NCBI GenBank assembly: GCA_021234155.1
Contig: JAJEKV010000059.1
Span: 3,718,571 to 3,782,570, forward strand
DNA: 64,000 nt
Direction: 5' to 3'
From: Isoetes taiwanensis
Lineage: Eukaryota; Streptophyta; Lycopodiopsida; Isoetales; Isoetaceae
The position numbers were made by a program, and so were the translations under genes. The notes beneath the pieces were generated by a model. It had not been told where the DNA came from. It saw only the letters and a program-made list of their open reading frames with translations, and made no database searches. Below are positions 24,006 through 35,436 of this stretch, one piece after another. Every line of letters starts with the position of its first letter. Position 1 is the stretch's first letter.

Positions 24006-27000
24006 GATACATCTTCACCAAGACTACTAACAGATTATAGTAAAAAACATTTTTACTAAACCAAATACCATTAAGTTCAAGGCAAAGATTACCCAACACA
24101 TATCCATCTGGCGTTACCGCTATCAAAAGCCTTATAAAAGGAAATAATGTGCCACAACCGGAAGGCACATTACCTCAAACAGTATATTATAGTTATGAAA
24201 GTAGAACAATAAAGTAGCAAAGCATTATTTTTAGAAGATCTATGCATTAATCAGATTATAACAATGTATGATCAAAGTAGAGATATAAAATGTAGACGTA
24301 AAAAATATTGCGTAGATTATTCCAATGTATGATCCAAATAAAAACATAAAGTATTGCGTAAAATTATTCCCATCTATGTGTCAAGTAAAAAAAATAAAGG
24401 TACAAAGTAAGTGTAGCTTTTGTTACTGTATATGATCAAAATAAAGACATAAAAGTATTACTTGTAAATTATTCCCATCTATGTGTCAAGTTAAAAAAAT
24501 AGAGGTACAAAGTAAGTGTAGCTTTGAGTTCACGCTTCAATGAATTCCATCTCCACGTTAAGCGCCAACTCTAACAAACAAATAGAGACAATTGGAGGAG
24601 AAAACCGTACACTGCTGACCAATCAATACACAATTAGCATGATAATGGTAAATGTGTAAGGATAAAAGGTACATTGGGTCTCACTCATCATGTTGATCAC
24701 CAATTGTATCCTTTTGCCCCGAGTAGACATTAACTAGAAAGAAAACTGGAATAACAAATATTTTTAGCATTATAAACATCTCAATTAATCTCTAGTTTTG
24801 TATCATAAAGTATAAGATTATAAGCATTTAAAAGTATCATACAGTTTTTGTATCATAAAGTATAAGATTATAAGCATTTGGAATAATGGCGTGCTCAACA
24901 TTTTTAAACTTCTCAAATTGAACTCAAGGTTGTACCATCAAGAGAACCAATTTCTTGGCCCTAAATCTAGCGCAGGTTACCATGATTTTCAATTCTATTG
25001 GCATAAGGCTCAAGATATCGTAATCAATTTAGAGCATAAAATCCATCAATAGAATGACCATTTTAGCTTGTAGAAAAGTAGATGTGCTTTTATCAGGAGT
25101 AGAACAAATAATCCTTTTCAAATCCTAGAGAACTAGGTAAGTGGTGATCTCATTTGTGCATGTAGGATTTTCTTTAAGCATTAGCCCAATGTCACACACT
25201 ATTTGTAGCATATATTCCAAGATATGGAACAACCAAACAGATTTTGTATGAGCAGAATCACCTTTCAATACACGGATCAACTTCTGCCTAATAAGTATAC
25301 TATTTCTCCATGAAGAAGGTGTATTTTAATTCTATCTCTTATGCCTTTAAAAAAATCAAATATGCTATCAAGCACAAAATAATACCTCTATAAGAAAGGA
25401 CATATATGTAGCACACTCAAGCGAGCATAGAACTAATTGGATTAACCGGATATTTTAGCGGACACGAATAGAAGCCTTGGTACCATAATAACTTGTCTTG
25501 CATCCTCGATTGGAAACCTCAAACATTGGGATGCATTTTCGATCTTTGCCTACTCATCAATCTTGAGAACCAAAGCATTTGCTTTTGTGCTTTTAGAAAG
25601 ATATTGAGTCAATTTCTTGTTAGAAGCCCAGGGCTTAGAGGGCACGTTATATGCCACATTCATCAAATCTAATTTTAACTAACTAAGAAAATATCACTAA
25701 GATCACATCACTGTTTTAAGGCATCAATCAGATACATACCTAGTCGTTGTTCTTCCGGCATGGGAACCAACATGTCTTACTGTCGACCAATTTACGTGTA
25801 TGCTCCACATATTGGTCCATAGCTCTTCTAGATAATATCGACATCAAATAAGCTCGAGCAAAGCTTTTTGAGACCTAGTCATTTGGAGCCACAAAGCTTG
25901 CAAATAAAATTTTTGATGGAATGCTCTTCCCTCATATGTATCGGATCATTATACCCGGCCGGAGGCTATATTAGGGATCTACAGCCATCAACGAATCATT
26001 TATATGGAAGCACCATTGCAAAAAAACATGATATAATCATAGGCATCATCGGGATGAATCTTGTGCATAAACTGTTTATATACAACAAATCCGGAACTAT
26101 TTATGTATGTTTGGATCACCGAAATTAGCTTCTGACGGATATCTTTTCCGCCAAGGTTTTAATACGCTTTTTGAAGCCATGAAACTTATCTTTGTGCAAA
26201 GAACAAATGGAATCGGCATCGATCCGCGAGTTCGATCCCGGTACTAAAAGAAGCAAGTCATATAGGCTGACCATTAGAAACCAAGCCTCCATTGGCGGAC
26301 CGGCAACAATTAACGAGTCACAAAAATTACAATACATTATTTTTAGTCTAAAATACTTTTTATTTGCTTACCACTATTAAGGTTTTAAACGCAAGTAAGA
26401 TGCCATCGGCTCCTTTATTGTTGCTATGTCTTTGTATCACAAGCTTTTTGCCATATACGCTAACGGCCCCACAAACGATGTTAAGTGCAAAGTGCCAATT
26501 TTGAAAGGGCTTCTTTGCTTATCTCAAAGTAGTCCCGAATACTTTAAAAAGAGCTTTTGCCTTTTCATAAAAGTTAAACCATGTAACAACAATATAATTC
26601 TCCTTTGCTTTCACGTGTATCCATATACAACCATAGTATCTTTGTCCTTTTCGTATGCCTAAGCTTTGTATATAGGAAAATCCTACTAAACCATATCTTG
26701 GTCTTTTTCTTATGCATAATCTTTTTTATAGTAAAATCCTATTAAACCATGTGTTATAAAATATTACATGCAAGCATGCCCACATTACGTTTTTGGGACA
26801 TGTCGAGATCTGTTCTCTTTCAATGATTTGCAAAATCAAAAAAGAGAATATTCTCTTCTTCATTATGAGGAAATTTGGCCCCCCTACAGGTAACCATAAA
26901 TCCCCACCATAAATTATCCATTAATAAACCATGATGCCCCATGAATGTTTCCATGGCAATAGTCTTAGAAAAAATGAGCATTATGATGGTTCCAAGGTAC

Positions 27001-27130
27001 CAAGCTTCTTTGTTTTCCAAAGTCCCAAGCTATATTCCATCCCGGCTTGCCTTTATACCATTCTATCATCTCAAAGAAGAGAAGACCGGAAGAGAATATC
27101 CTCTTCTTCTTCTTCTTCTTCTTCTTCTTC
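24005..27130 (-). repeat. Long direct repeat unit d, ending in (TTC)9-10
   Basis: Its head (CGATACATCTTCACCAAGAC at 24005) and 3.1 kb body match unit e (27706-30810). Shared blocks include a 40-base tandem doubling around 24800-24880 (TATCATAAAGTATAAGATTA twice), which is also doubled in unit e near 28465-28545. Parts near the left end also resemble units b/c: the CATCTATGTGTCAAG...TGTAGCTTT block and the CCAATCAATACACAATTAGC block. All units therefore belong to one superfamily. Confidence 0.85.
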
Positions 27131-27705
27131 TCCCACAATCCCTCCCTCGGGGATGTAGGATACCTCTTTTTATAAGGAGAGTAGGACCCCCATAAAAGAG
27201 GGGTCCTACTTCCTTACCCGAAATAAAATAGATTCATAGAATCTTTTAAATCATTAACAAGTTATTTTATCATCCGTATTTAAGTAGTATAAGGTCTGGT
27301 TGCCCAAATACCATATCCATGCAGAGATAAGTCGAGAACTAGCATGTGGACTAGTTCAAGACCGACAAATTATCGGGATTTTTTGAAGGTGAGGCACCGG
27401 GGCATAGTGGGCCCTTAGGGTGCCATAGATAGCGGATTCTGATATTAACCATAACACTTGCTTCGAGAACCTAAAGTCTTATAAAAGAGCATTAATAAAC
27501 AAAGCCCCGACTGGTTTGTATAAGAGATTCGCGTTTGCCGGATCACTCCATTAGGGTAACAAAAAAGATTCATATGCTAGATAACTCCATAAAGATATCG
27601 GAAGAGATAACCGTAAACATATCAAAAGTAGAGCTATCTAAAACTTACATAGGTAGCGCCAACCAATTGTGCATGCGGATATCTCCAAACAAATGGAAAT
27701 CCGAT
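27131..27705 (-). mobile_element. Spacer 2: second deleted derivative of the RT element body
   Basis: It has the same organisation as spacer 1: CCCACAATCCCTCCCTC, a hairpin (arms 27155-27177 and about 27190-27209), the ACTAGTTCAAGACC-GACAAATTATC block, GCCAACCAATTGTGCATGC and GATATCTCCAAACAAATGG, then the head of unit e. No open frame of interest. It forms the interior of a d + spacer + e element. Confidence 0.65.
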
Positions 27706-30700
27706 TTCTTCTTGATACATCTTCACCAAGACTACTAAGCAGTTATAGTAAAAACATTTTACTGGTAAGTATTCTGTTCAAGGCAAAAAGATTACCCAAC
27801 ACATATCCATCTGGCGTTACCCGGGCCACAAATGGAAGGCACATTACCTCAAACACATTTATATTAGTTATGAAAGTAGAACAATAAAGTAGCAAAGCAT
27901 TATTTTAGAAGATCTATGCATTAATCGTAGATTATAACAATGTATGATCAAAGTAGAGATATAAAATGTAGGCGTAAAAATATTCATGTAGATTATTCCA
28001 ATGTATGATCCAAATAAAAACATAAAGTATTATCATAAATTATTCCCATCTATGTGTCAAAAGTAAAAAAATAAAAGGTACAAAGTAAATTGTAGCTTTT
28101 GTTAATTTATGATCAAAATAAAGACATAAAGTATTACTTGTAAATTATTCCCATCTATGTGTCAAGTTAAAAAATAGAGGTACAAAGTAAGTGTAGCTTT
28201 GTTACGCTTCGATAATTCCATCTCCACGTTAGCTAACTCTAATAAACAAATAAGAGACAATTGGAGGAGAAAACCCAGACCACTGACCAATCAATACACA
28301 ATTAGCATGATAATGGTAAATGTGCAAGGGCCAAAAGAAACATTGGGTCTCTCGACTCATCACGATCACCAATTGTATCCTTTCATACTGAGGTAGACAT
28401 TAACTAGAAAGAAAACTGGAATAACAAATATTTTTAGCATTATAAACATCTCAATTAATCTCTAGTTTTGTATCATAAAGTATAAGATTATAAGCATTTA
28501 AAGTATCATACAGTTTTGTATCATAAAGTATAAGATTATAAGCATTTGGAATAATGGCGTGCTCAACATTTTTAAACTTCTCAAATTGAACTCAAAGGTT
28601 GTACCATGAGAAGAGAACCAATTTCTTGGCCCCAAATCTAGCTGGTTACCATGATTTTCAATTCTATTGGCATAAGGCTCAAGATATAAAATCAATTTAG
28701 AGCATAAATCCATCAATAGAATGACCATTTTAGCTTGTAGAAAAGTAGATGTGCTTTTATCGGGGAGTAGAACAAATAATCCTTTCAAATCCTAGAGAAC
28801 TAGGTAAGTGGTGATCATAGCTGTTGTGCATGTAGGATTTTCTTTAAGCATTAGCCCAATGTCACACACTATTTGTAGCATATATTCCGCAAAGCATATG
28901 GAACAACCAAGCGTATTTTGTATGGCAGAATCACCTTTCAATACCGGATCAACCACGCCTAATAAGTATACTATTTCTCCATAGAAGAAGGTGTATTTTA
29001 ATTCTATCTCTTATGCCTTTAAAAATCAAATATGCTATCAAGCACAAAATAATACCTCTATAAGAAAGGACATATATGTAGCACACTCAATCTGAGCATA
29101 GAACTAATTGGATTAACGGATATTTTAGCCCGGACACGGATAGAAGCCTTGGTACCATAAATCTTTGCATCCTCGGTGGAAACCTCCAAACATTCGGGAT
29201 GCATTTTTCGATCTTTGCCTACTCATCAATCTTTGAGAACCAAAGCATTTGCTTTTTGTCTTTGCTTTAGAAAGATATTGAGTCAATTTCTTGTTAGGCT
29301 GGGGCTTAGAGGCCTCGTTATATGCCACATTCATCAAATCTAATTTTAACAACTAAGAAAATATCACTAAGATCACATCCTTTTTTTTAAGGCATCAATC
29401 GCCCATACTGGTCGTTGTTCTTTCGGCATGGGAACCAACATGTCTTGCAATCGGCAATTTCTATGCTCCACATATTAGGTCATAGCTCTTCTAGATAATC
29501 GACATCAAATAAGATGAGCAAAGCTTTTGAGACCTAGTCATTTGGAGCACAAAGCTTGCAAATAAAATTTTTGATGGAATGCTCTTCCCTCATATGTATC
29601 CGGAATGGTATACCCGGCCCGGAGAGGCTATATTAGGGATCCTTGACCATCAAGCGAATCATTTATATGGAAGCACCATTGCAAAAAACATGATATAAAT
29701 AGGCATCATCGGGATGAATCAGCGTGCATAAATCTGTTTATATACAACAAATCCGGAACTATTTATGTATGTTTGGATCGCGATTAGCTTCTGGCGGATA
29801 TCTTTGCCGCCAAGGTTTTAATCTTTTTTTGAAGCCATGAAACTTATCTTTGTGCAAAAACAAAATGGAATCGGCATCGATCCGCAAGATTCGATCCCGA
29901 TTACTAAAAACCAAGTCATATAGAAGCCATTAAAATCAAGCCTCACGTGGAAAGGCCAGGCAACAATTAATGAGTCACAAAAATTACAATACATTATTTT
30001 AGTCTAAAAATACTTTTATTCGCTTACCACTATTAAGGTTCTAAACACCAAGTCCAAGATATAAAAGATGCCATCGGGCTCCTTTATTGTTGCTATGTCT
30101 TTGTATCACAAGCTTTTGCCATATACGCTAACGCCCCACAAACGATGTCAAGTGCAAAGTGCCAATTTTGAAAGGGCTTCTTTGCTTATCTCAAAGTAGT
30201 CCCGAATACTTTAAAAGAGCTTTTTGCCTTTTCATAAAAGTTAAACCATGTACCAACTACATGTCTCTCCTTTGCTTTCACGTGTATCCATACACAACCA
30301 TAAACATTTCAAAGCACTTAATATCTTTGTCCTTTTCGTATGCCTAAGCTTTGTATATAGGAAAATCCTACTAAACCATATCTTGGTCTTTTTTCTTATG
30401 CATAATCTTTTTATAGTAAAATCCTATTAAACCATGTGTTATGAAATATTACATGCAAGCATGCCCACATTACGTTTTGGGGCATGTCAAGATCTGTTCT
30501 CTTTCCAATGATTTGCAAAATCAAAAGAGAATATTCTCTTCTTCATTATGAGGAAATTTGGCCCCCTAAGGTAACCATAAATCCCCCCTACCATAAATTA
30601 TCCATTAATAAACCATGATGCCCCCATGAATGTTTCCATGGCAATAGTCTTAGAAAAACAGCATTATGATGGTTCCAAGGTACCAAGCTTCTTTGTTTTC

Positions 30701-30810
30701 CAAAGTCCCAAGCTATATTCCATCAGCTTGCTTTTATACCATTCTATCATCTCAAAGAAGAGAAGACCAGAAGAGAATATCCTCTTCTTCTTCTTCTTCT
30801 TCTTCTTCTT
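27706..30810 (-). repeat. Long direct repeat unit e, ending in (TTC)9
   Basis: It is collinear with unit d across about 3.1 kb, including TATCATAAAGTATAAGATTA doublets and the TTTTTGCCTTTTCATAAAAG block. It ends in TTC repeats (30783-30810), followed at once by the hairpin and the stop codon of the minus-strand RT. Small open frames are shadows shared with unit d. Confidence 0.85.
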
Positions 30811-30829
30811 CCCACAGCCCTCCCTCGGG

Positions 30830-30902
30830 TAGTAGGACCATTCTTTTCATAAGGTACAACATAGGATGTAGGACCCAACTTATGAAAAGAAGGGTCCTAC
30901 TA
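30830..30902 (-). other. Conserved hairpin just downstream of the RT stop codon
   Basis: The arms 30830-30853 and 30879-30902 are complementary at 23 of 24 positions, with a 25-base loop. The stop codon of the RT is at 30919. Equivalent hairpins with different arm sequence occur in spacers 1 and 2 at the same place relative to the (GAA)n tract. Compensatory-looking variation suggests that structure is maintained. Possible roles are RNA 3' end recognition by the RT or transcript termination; neither is shown. Confidence 0.75.
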
Positions 30903-30918
30903 TCCTAACCTATAACAA

Positions 30919-32142
30919 TCAGCATAAATTTTGGATTAGCAGGCGGATATCATATGATAATCCAGGAAATATTTCCTTGTTCATCATTCTCATGATACTT
31001 TCCATTAGATCTCTTTTATGAAAACCATTTTTTTCAAATTCCATAATCAGCCCATTTATGTCTCTGGCCGCGTTAATAGGATTAGAATGGGCATACAGAT
31101 ATGGTAGAATCTGTGAGATAATAACCCTGCTTGCATTAAGATAAGGCCTGCAGCTGCTGGCATGTATGAATCTCATAATCTTAAATGGGAGTTTTGTTCT
31201 CTTATCATATCTAGTAGTCACGAACAGCCCACTAACCCTGTCAATTACTTCAAATGTAACATTTAAGAAATTACCTTTAAACCCATATGTATCATTGACA
31301 TTCCCATTTTCCGTCGTCTTATAGATAGTTTCATCTTTGATCTGCAGTACTTGCAGATTGTATATATTCCAACAGTCATTGTTACTCTTGTCTTTCTGGA
31401 AAAAAACATCTAAACAGCCTCCATTGGGGATGAACAAATCATCCATAAATCTCCTCGCATCTTTGAACCTAACAATGTCATTATATCTGCCATGCAAAGC
31501 AAGCTTCTCTATAAACATAAATTCATGAAAAGACAGAAATATATTACACCATTCTGGCGAACATGCAAATCCCATCGGGATTCCAGACTTTTGTCTCCAT
31601 ATGTCAGCTCCTTGTACAAGGAAACAATTCCTCAAGAGCCATTCATTTAATCTGTAGAACTCATGTTGATCCATGCATCTCCATGAATCTCCTGCTTGCC
31701 TCTTACTATCCCATATATAAGTTATATCATCATCAAGAATTCTGAACCATAAATTACATGTATCTCCATTTCCCCTCATATATGACACAGCCATATCAAT
31801 GACCTTTTTTATAATAGCACATATGCCATCATTCCCATCAATGGGGATATTTTCATAGCATTTTGAGATATCAGCAGTGAACACATTATGTATTTTCAAG
31901 GGCAGATTTAGCATAACCTCGTAGGTAGAGCCCACAATCCAGTAAGGATTAACTTTCCCTGGCAATAACACACAAACTTTGCTCAATTTTTCCATGTATG
32001 CCATTGGCAACACTTCCATAATTCCTCTAAGTCCTCTAGTTATAATCTTGGATGGTAACGTGAAGATTGTTCTGTTAGCATTTGTGATCCATCTATATTC
32101 GCCTTTATGGGCTTTAAATGTGGCAAGCAGGTATGGAACTCT
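30919..32142 (-). CDS. Reverse transcriptase, catalytic exon (palm, thumb) of a Penelope-like element
   Basis: This is an uninterrupted frame of 407 codons from a probable splice acceptor (GTTACAG ending at 32143) to a stop at 30919. In order it shows a P-Y-L-L-A-T-F-K-A-H-K-G strand followed by Y-R-W-I-T-N (fingers). Motif A is T-A-D-I-S-K-C-Y-E, with Asp at residue 50 counted from the ATG at 32019. Next is S-G-I-P-M-G-F-A-C-S-P at 145-155, then motif C, R-F-M-D-D-L, with the Asp pair at 193-194, and a thumb-like part with Y-D-K-R...L-P-F. All three catalytic Asp residues are present. The G-I-P-M-G...P...E layout and the Y-D-K-R block match RTs of Penelope-like/related elements in algae and cnidarians, not LTR or LINE RTs. 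The ATG at 32019 is internal to the RT domain, so it is not the true start. The exact clade needs a tree. Confidence 0.85.
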   Translation of the reverse strand, partial: RVPYLLATFKAHKGEYRWITNANRTIFTLPSKIITRGLRGIMEVLPMAYMEKLSKVCVLLPGKVNPYWIVGSTYEVMLNLPLKIHNVFTADISKCYENIPIDGNDGICAIIKKVIDMAVSYMRGNGDTCNLWFRILDDDITYIWDSKRQAGDSWRCMDQHEFYRLNEWLLRNCFLVQGADIWRQKSGIPMGFACSPEWCNIFLSFHEFMFIEKLALHGRYNDIVRFKDARRFMDDLFIPNGGCLDVFFQKDKSNNDCWNIYNLQVLQIKDETIYKTTENGNVNDTYGFKGNFLNVTFEVIDRVSGLFVTTRYDKRTKLPFKIMRFIHASSCRPYLNASRVIISQILPYLYAHSNPINAARDINGLIMEFEKNGFHKRDLMESIMRMMNKEIFPGLSYDIRLLIQNLC

Positions 32143-33932
32143 CTGTAACGGATATAAGGGTTTGCCAATCCAATCTTATGGGAAAGCCTGTGTTATAGCT
32201 TCGGATGCACGCCAAGGTAGGGAATAGAAAACCAGAAGCGGCTGTTGTTGGCCGTGAAGATGCATTACGGTGTTATTTACTTAGAGGGGGATACCAGGGT
32301 CTGGTATTCCCTTATATTTATATTAAAGTATTAACTTAAGGTTTTGGCCACTTGAATATTGCTTCCTAGTTCTAAGTTATAGAGGCCTTTGCTTGAAATC
32401 ATGTTATATGGAACCATAGAAACCGAGATAGTGCCAGGGTTGTGGTATTGTGTTAAGGGAATCTTTTATGAACTCGGTCTAAGAATAGATTTGTTTATGC
32501 TTGAACTTGTGAGGTAAGTTGAATTATATTACCTAATAATATTGAACGCCACTTCTCCTAGGGAAAGAAGGGCCTGAGGGAATTTATGGAAGCTCCTGGG
32601 CATAGTGCAGCCATGGAACCTTATAAGCTTAGTAGAAAGCATGTGTCTAGCAAAGTAAACAAGTTGAGCTAACGAATGGAATAAACCATAATAAGATATG
32701 TTGATATATTCTAAACTATTGAACGTGGCTTAGGGTTATAGTTAGGTGGTTGCCCTAACTATAATGGCATGCCTTGGGTTAGTATAATGGCTCGTTGTGT
32801 ATGTATCTCCATGCCATTGTTGATAACCTATCTATCTGTCTTGACCTGTATGCTGGCCATTGTGGCATGTGTTTATTTGTGCGCCTAGATAGCTGGTATA
32901 TGCATTGAGCATGAAGACTCTTATGAACCTTTTTAAGATATTACCTGAAAGTTATGGCTGCTTATATGTTTAGGGAGTTCCTGTTCTTGCTTGAGATGTG
33001 CAATGACGTGTTGTCACTTGGATATGAAATATCTTGGTATGAACCTTATTGTGTTGCATTGCTCTATGGTTGTTCTTGGAGGTAAGATGCATGAGGATTC
33101 TATCTGGAGGAACAAAGTAAAGCTCGGCTTAAAGCAAAGACCAGCCACGCTTTTCACAAATCGAGAGGTCTTTGGGTTCCGTGGCTTGGCCCAATCATGA
33201 TTTTGCTATTCGCAACAAGACTAAGTTCTACCACGGACAAATTTGGAAAAGGCAGAGTTCAAAGCAAGAATCGGGTGTAGCAGCCCATGCCGGAGAGGAT
33301 CACATAATCGTGAATCAGATTATACCATGAGGGTCGGGTGTTTCAAAGGCATCGAATTGGGTTCGGCCTCGCAAGTAATTCTGAGGATGAACACAATAGC
33401 CCTTTTAATATCGCAATTAAATTCTTCTTCGAAATCCATGAGATGCACACAAGCAATCCCCAAATATGCATCAAATCCCCACCTTAGTTTTTAAGATATG
33501 CCTCTGCTCCAAAATCGGTCTGCGCCTCCTTTGCATCCAAATTACGGTTCTCTTGTTTTCTCCACTTCCTTCTCCAATTCGGCCAGCCCCTCTGTCCTCT
33601 TATATACCTTTATGACCAGCACATGGCAAGCTATCTTGCTGCCGGAAGATCCCTGCCGGTGTAAATCCGGCATGCTACAAGTCAAATCACGCAAGATCGG
33701 GCTTTATTTGGCCCGATTTGCTTGTCGATACTTCTCAACTCAATTCGATTTTGGTTCCCCTATTTTTATGGTGCTCACCCATTTGGACATCATAAATTAA
33801 GGTTTTTAAATAACCTTAGCTACTATATTTTTATACTTTAATAAATGCTACCACTAGCATGACCCATGGACACATACCAACAAGGCCTTTAGAGGATCTG
33901 CACAACAAGGTAAGCCACTAGGTTCGTTACAC
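32143..33932 (-). other. Probable 1.79 kb intron (or insertion) inside the RT gene
   Basis: The upstream coding frame runs to K-E-R and is followed by GTGTAAC (donor GT at 33932). The downstream frame begins after CCGTTACAG (acceptor AG at 32143-32144) in the same phase and continues directly into the fingers strand of the RT. The gap contains only small open frames on either strand. It is AT-rich in part, with one GC-richer stretch at about 33100-33760. Introns in Penelope-like elements have been reported. A secondary insertion cannot be excluded, although I see no terminal repeats. Confidence 0.6.
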
Positions 33933-34790
33933 TCTCTCTTTATATGGGCAATCCAACCCAAATTTTGTTAGGAGCTCATCTGCAAGCCTATTCATCAGCA
34001 CATCTTTGCTAATTTTATATTTCTCAAAGTCAGGACTATGCAGTCTGATCCTAGCCATCTCCCTAATGTGCCATGGGCATATGAATGCTGGCACATTCGA
34101 AGCTTTATCTACTCCAGCAACATAAAGATTTTTAATAAGCCAGTCCATACCATTAATAACTTTTGTATCATATATAGCACACTTTCTCCTTTTCTGTGAT
34201 TTAATCAGCCCTTCCATTTTATCTTTCATAAGTCTTAAAAAGCTACTTTTAATACCAGCTTTCTCATATGGGTGTAGTATCCTACCCCGCCCTTCATGTT
34301 TTTCAAAGAACGTGTCCATTCCATTACTGATTTCTTCCAAAAATTCTTCTATGCATATTGGTTTATCCGGTATAAAGTTCAGTCCCTTCTTAAACATGTT
34401 TCTTAGCTCTCGCGCTTTGATGATGTTCAGATCCATAGTCCTAACATGTCCGATATCTTTGTCAATAAAATTTTCCATGCCAGGTTTATGACACACACAT
34501 CTCGGGACCTCTTCCGCAGCAAAGATTTGAAAAGGCTTATAGACATAATCCACAAGTTGTTTATCATATTTCCATCCAAATCCAGTATCAGCCATTATAT
34601 TCTCGCCAAAGTCTCCAAGTCTCAGCAGAATATATTCCTTAATACATTGCCGAATATTAATTGTATCCATTATTTTGGATAGGAAAGTAAAATGTATTCT
34701 GACCTTTTCCCTATTATTTCCTTTTCCATTGCATAATATCCTCCTCCCATTGGAAGCCCGTATAATCTTTCTCTCATGTAGAACATCCTC
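33933..34790 (-). CDS. Reverse transcriptase, N-terminal exon
   Basis: An uninterrupted frame of 286 codons begins after a CTACACAG acceptor (exon from 34790). The longer open frame to 34805 would start at TTG, and a stop lies only three codons upstream of the acceptor, so this is best read as an internal exon. It contains a C-x-C motif (R-C-V-C-H-K), then G-H-V-R-T-M-D-L-N-I-I, L-R-N-M and K-G-L-N-F-I-P. In the same RT family this 'C.C...F.D...GHV.T.DL.II...LR.L..KG..F' block precedes the palm. It ends G-L-D-C-P-Y-K-E-R at a GT donor. There is no endonuclease domain. The basic segment K-S-Q-K-R-R-K may help nucleic acid binding or nuclear entry (inference). Confidence 0.75.
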
Positions 34791-35436
34791 CTGTGTAGAA
34801 CACAATATTTTTCAGTGTCATATAGTAGTCTGTACGTTTATGTAAGAAATGAGCAACATGAATATTTAAAATACTATGTAAACAATGCTGTGCCACCTTG
34901 GACAAGTCATTATATATCAGTTTGGAATATCCCTATGACTAACAGATATATCACTAAATTACCGTGTTCAAACTCCAAATAACTTATGCCATGTCTTATG
35001 GGCCATAAAGTGCATGCAGTGCATGTAGCCCGCATACTTCAAGACATAAGAAATAATCAATTCTACTCAAAATTATGTCGTGCAATTCTATTTAAAGGTC
35101 CTAAGACCAAGCCGCATATTTTATTATATTAGATATATAAGTACAAAAAGTTGAACATTAGTTCTGGTAACCAACGTATGATGCTGGTACAAAAAATAGC
35201 TGGTACAAAAAACAGCTGGTACAAAAAACAGCCTTCCATATGGCTGAAACTACAAAAATTTCATTGCTATATACGTGTGTTCTCTCGCAATGTGATATGG
35301 TATATTCTGCTATAAAGATATCTTTATGAACTACGCACTAAGGGCAACAGTGGGCCCAAAAGTGCATTCTGCAATGGCAGACAATCATGTATTAGTGCAG
35401 TGGACTAATAACATGAATATATATGATGATCATAAC
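34791..35436 (-). other. Non-coding segment between companion ORF and RT exon
   Basis: There is no reading frame of note. A small tandem repeat, CTGGTACAAAAAA-type units of about 17 bases, occurs three times at 35183-35233. The segment starts (minus strand) at a canonical GTAAGT donor and ends at an AG acceptor, so it may be an intron, but the two sites are in different phases. Either a further small exon lies here or the two frames belong to separate transcripts. Confidence 0.45.
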
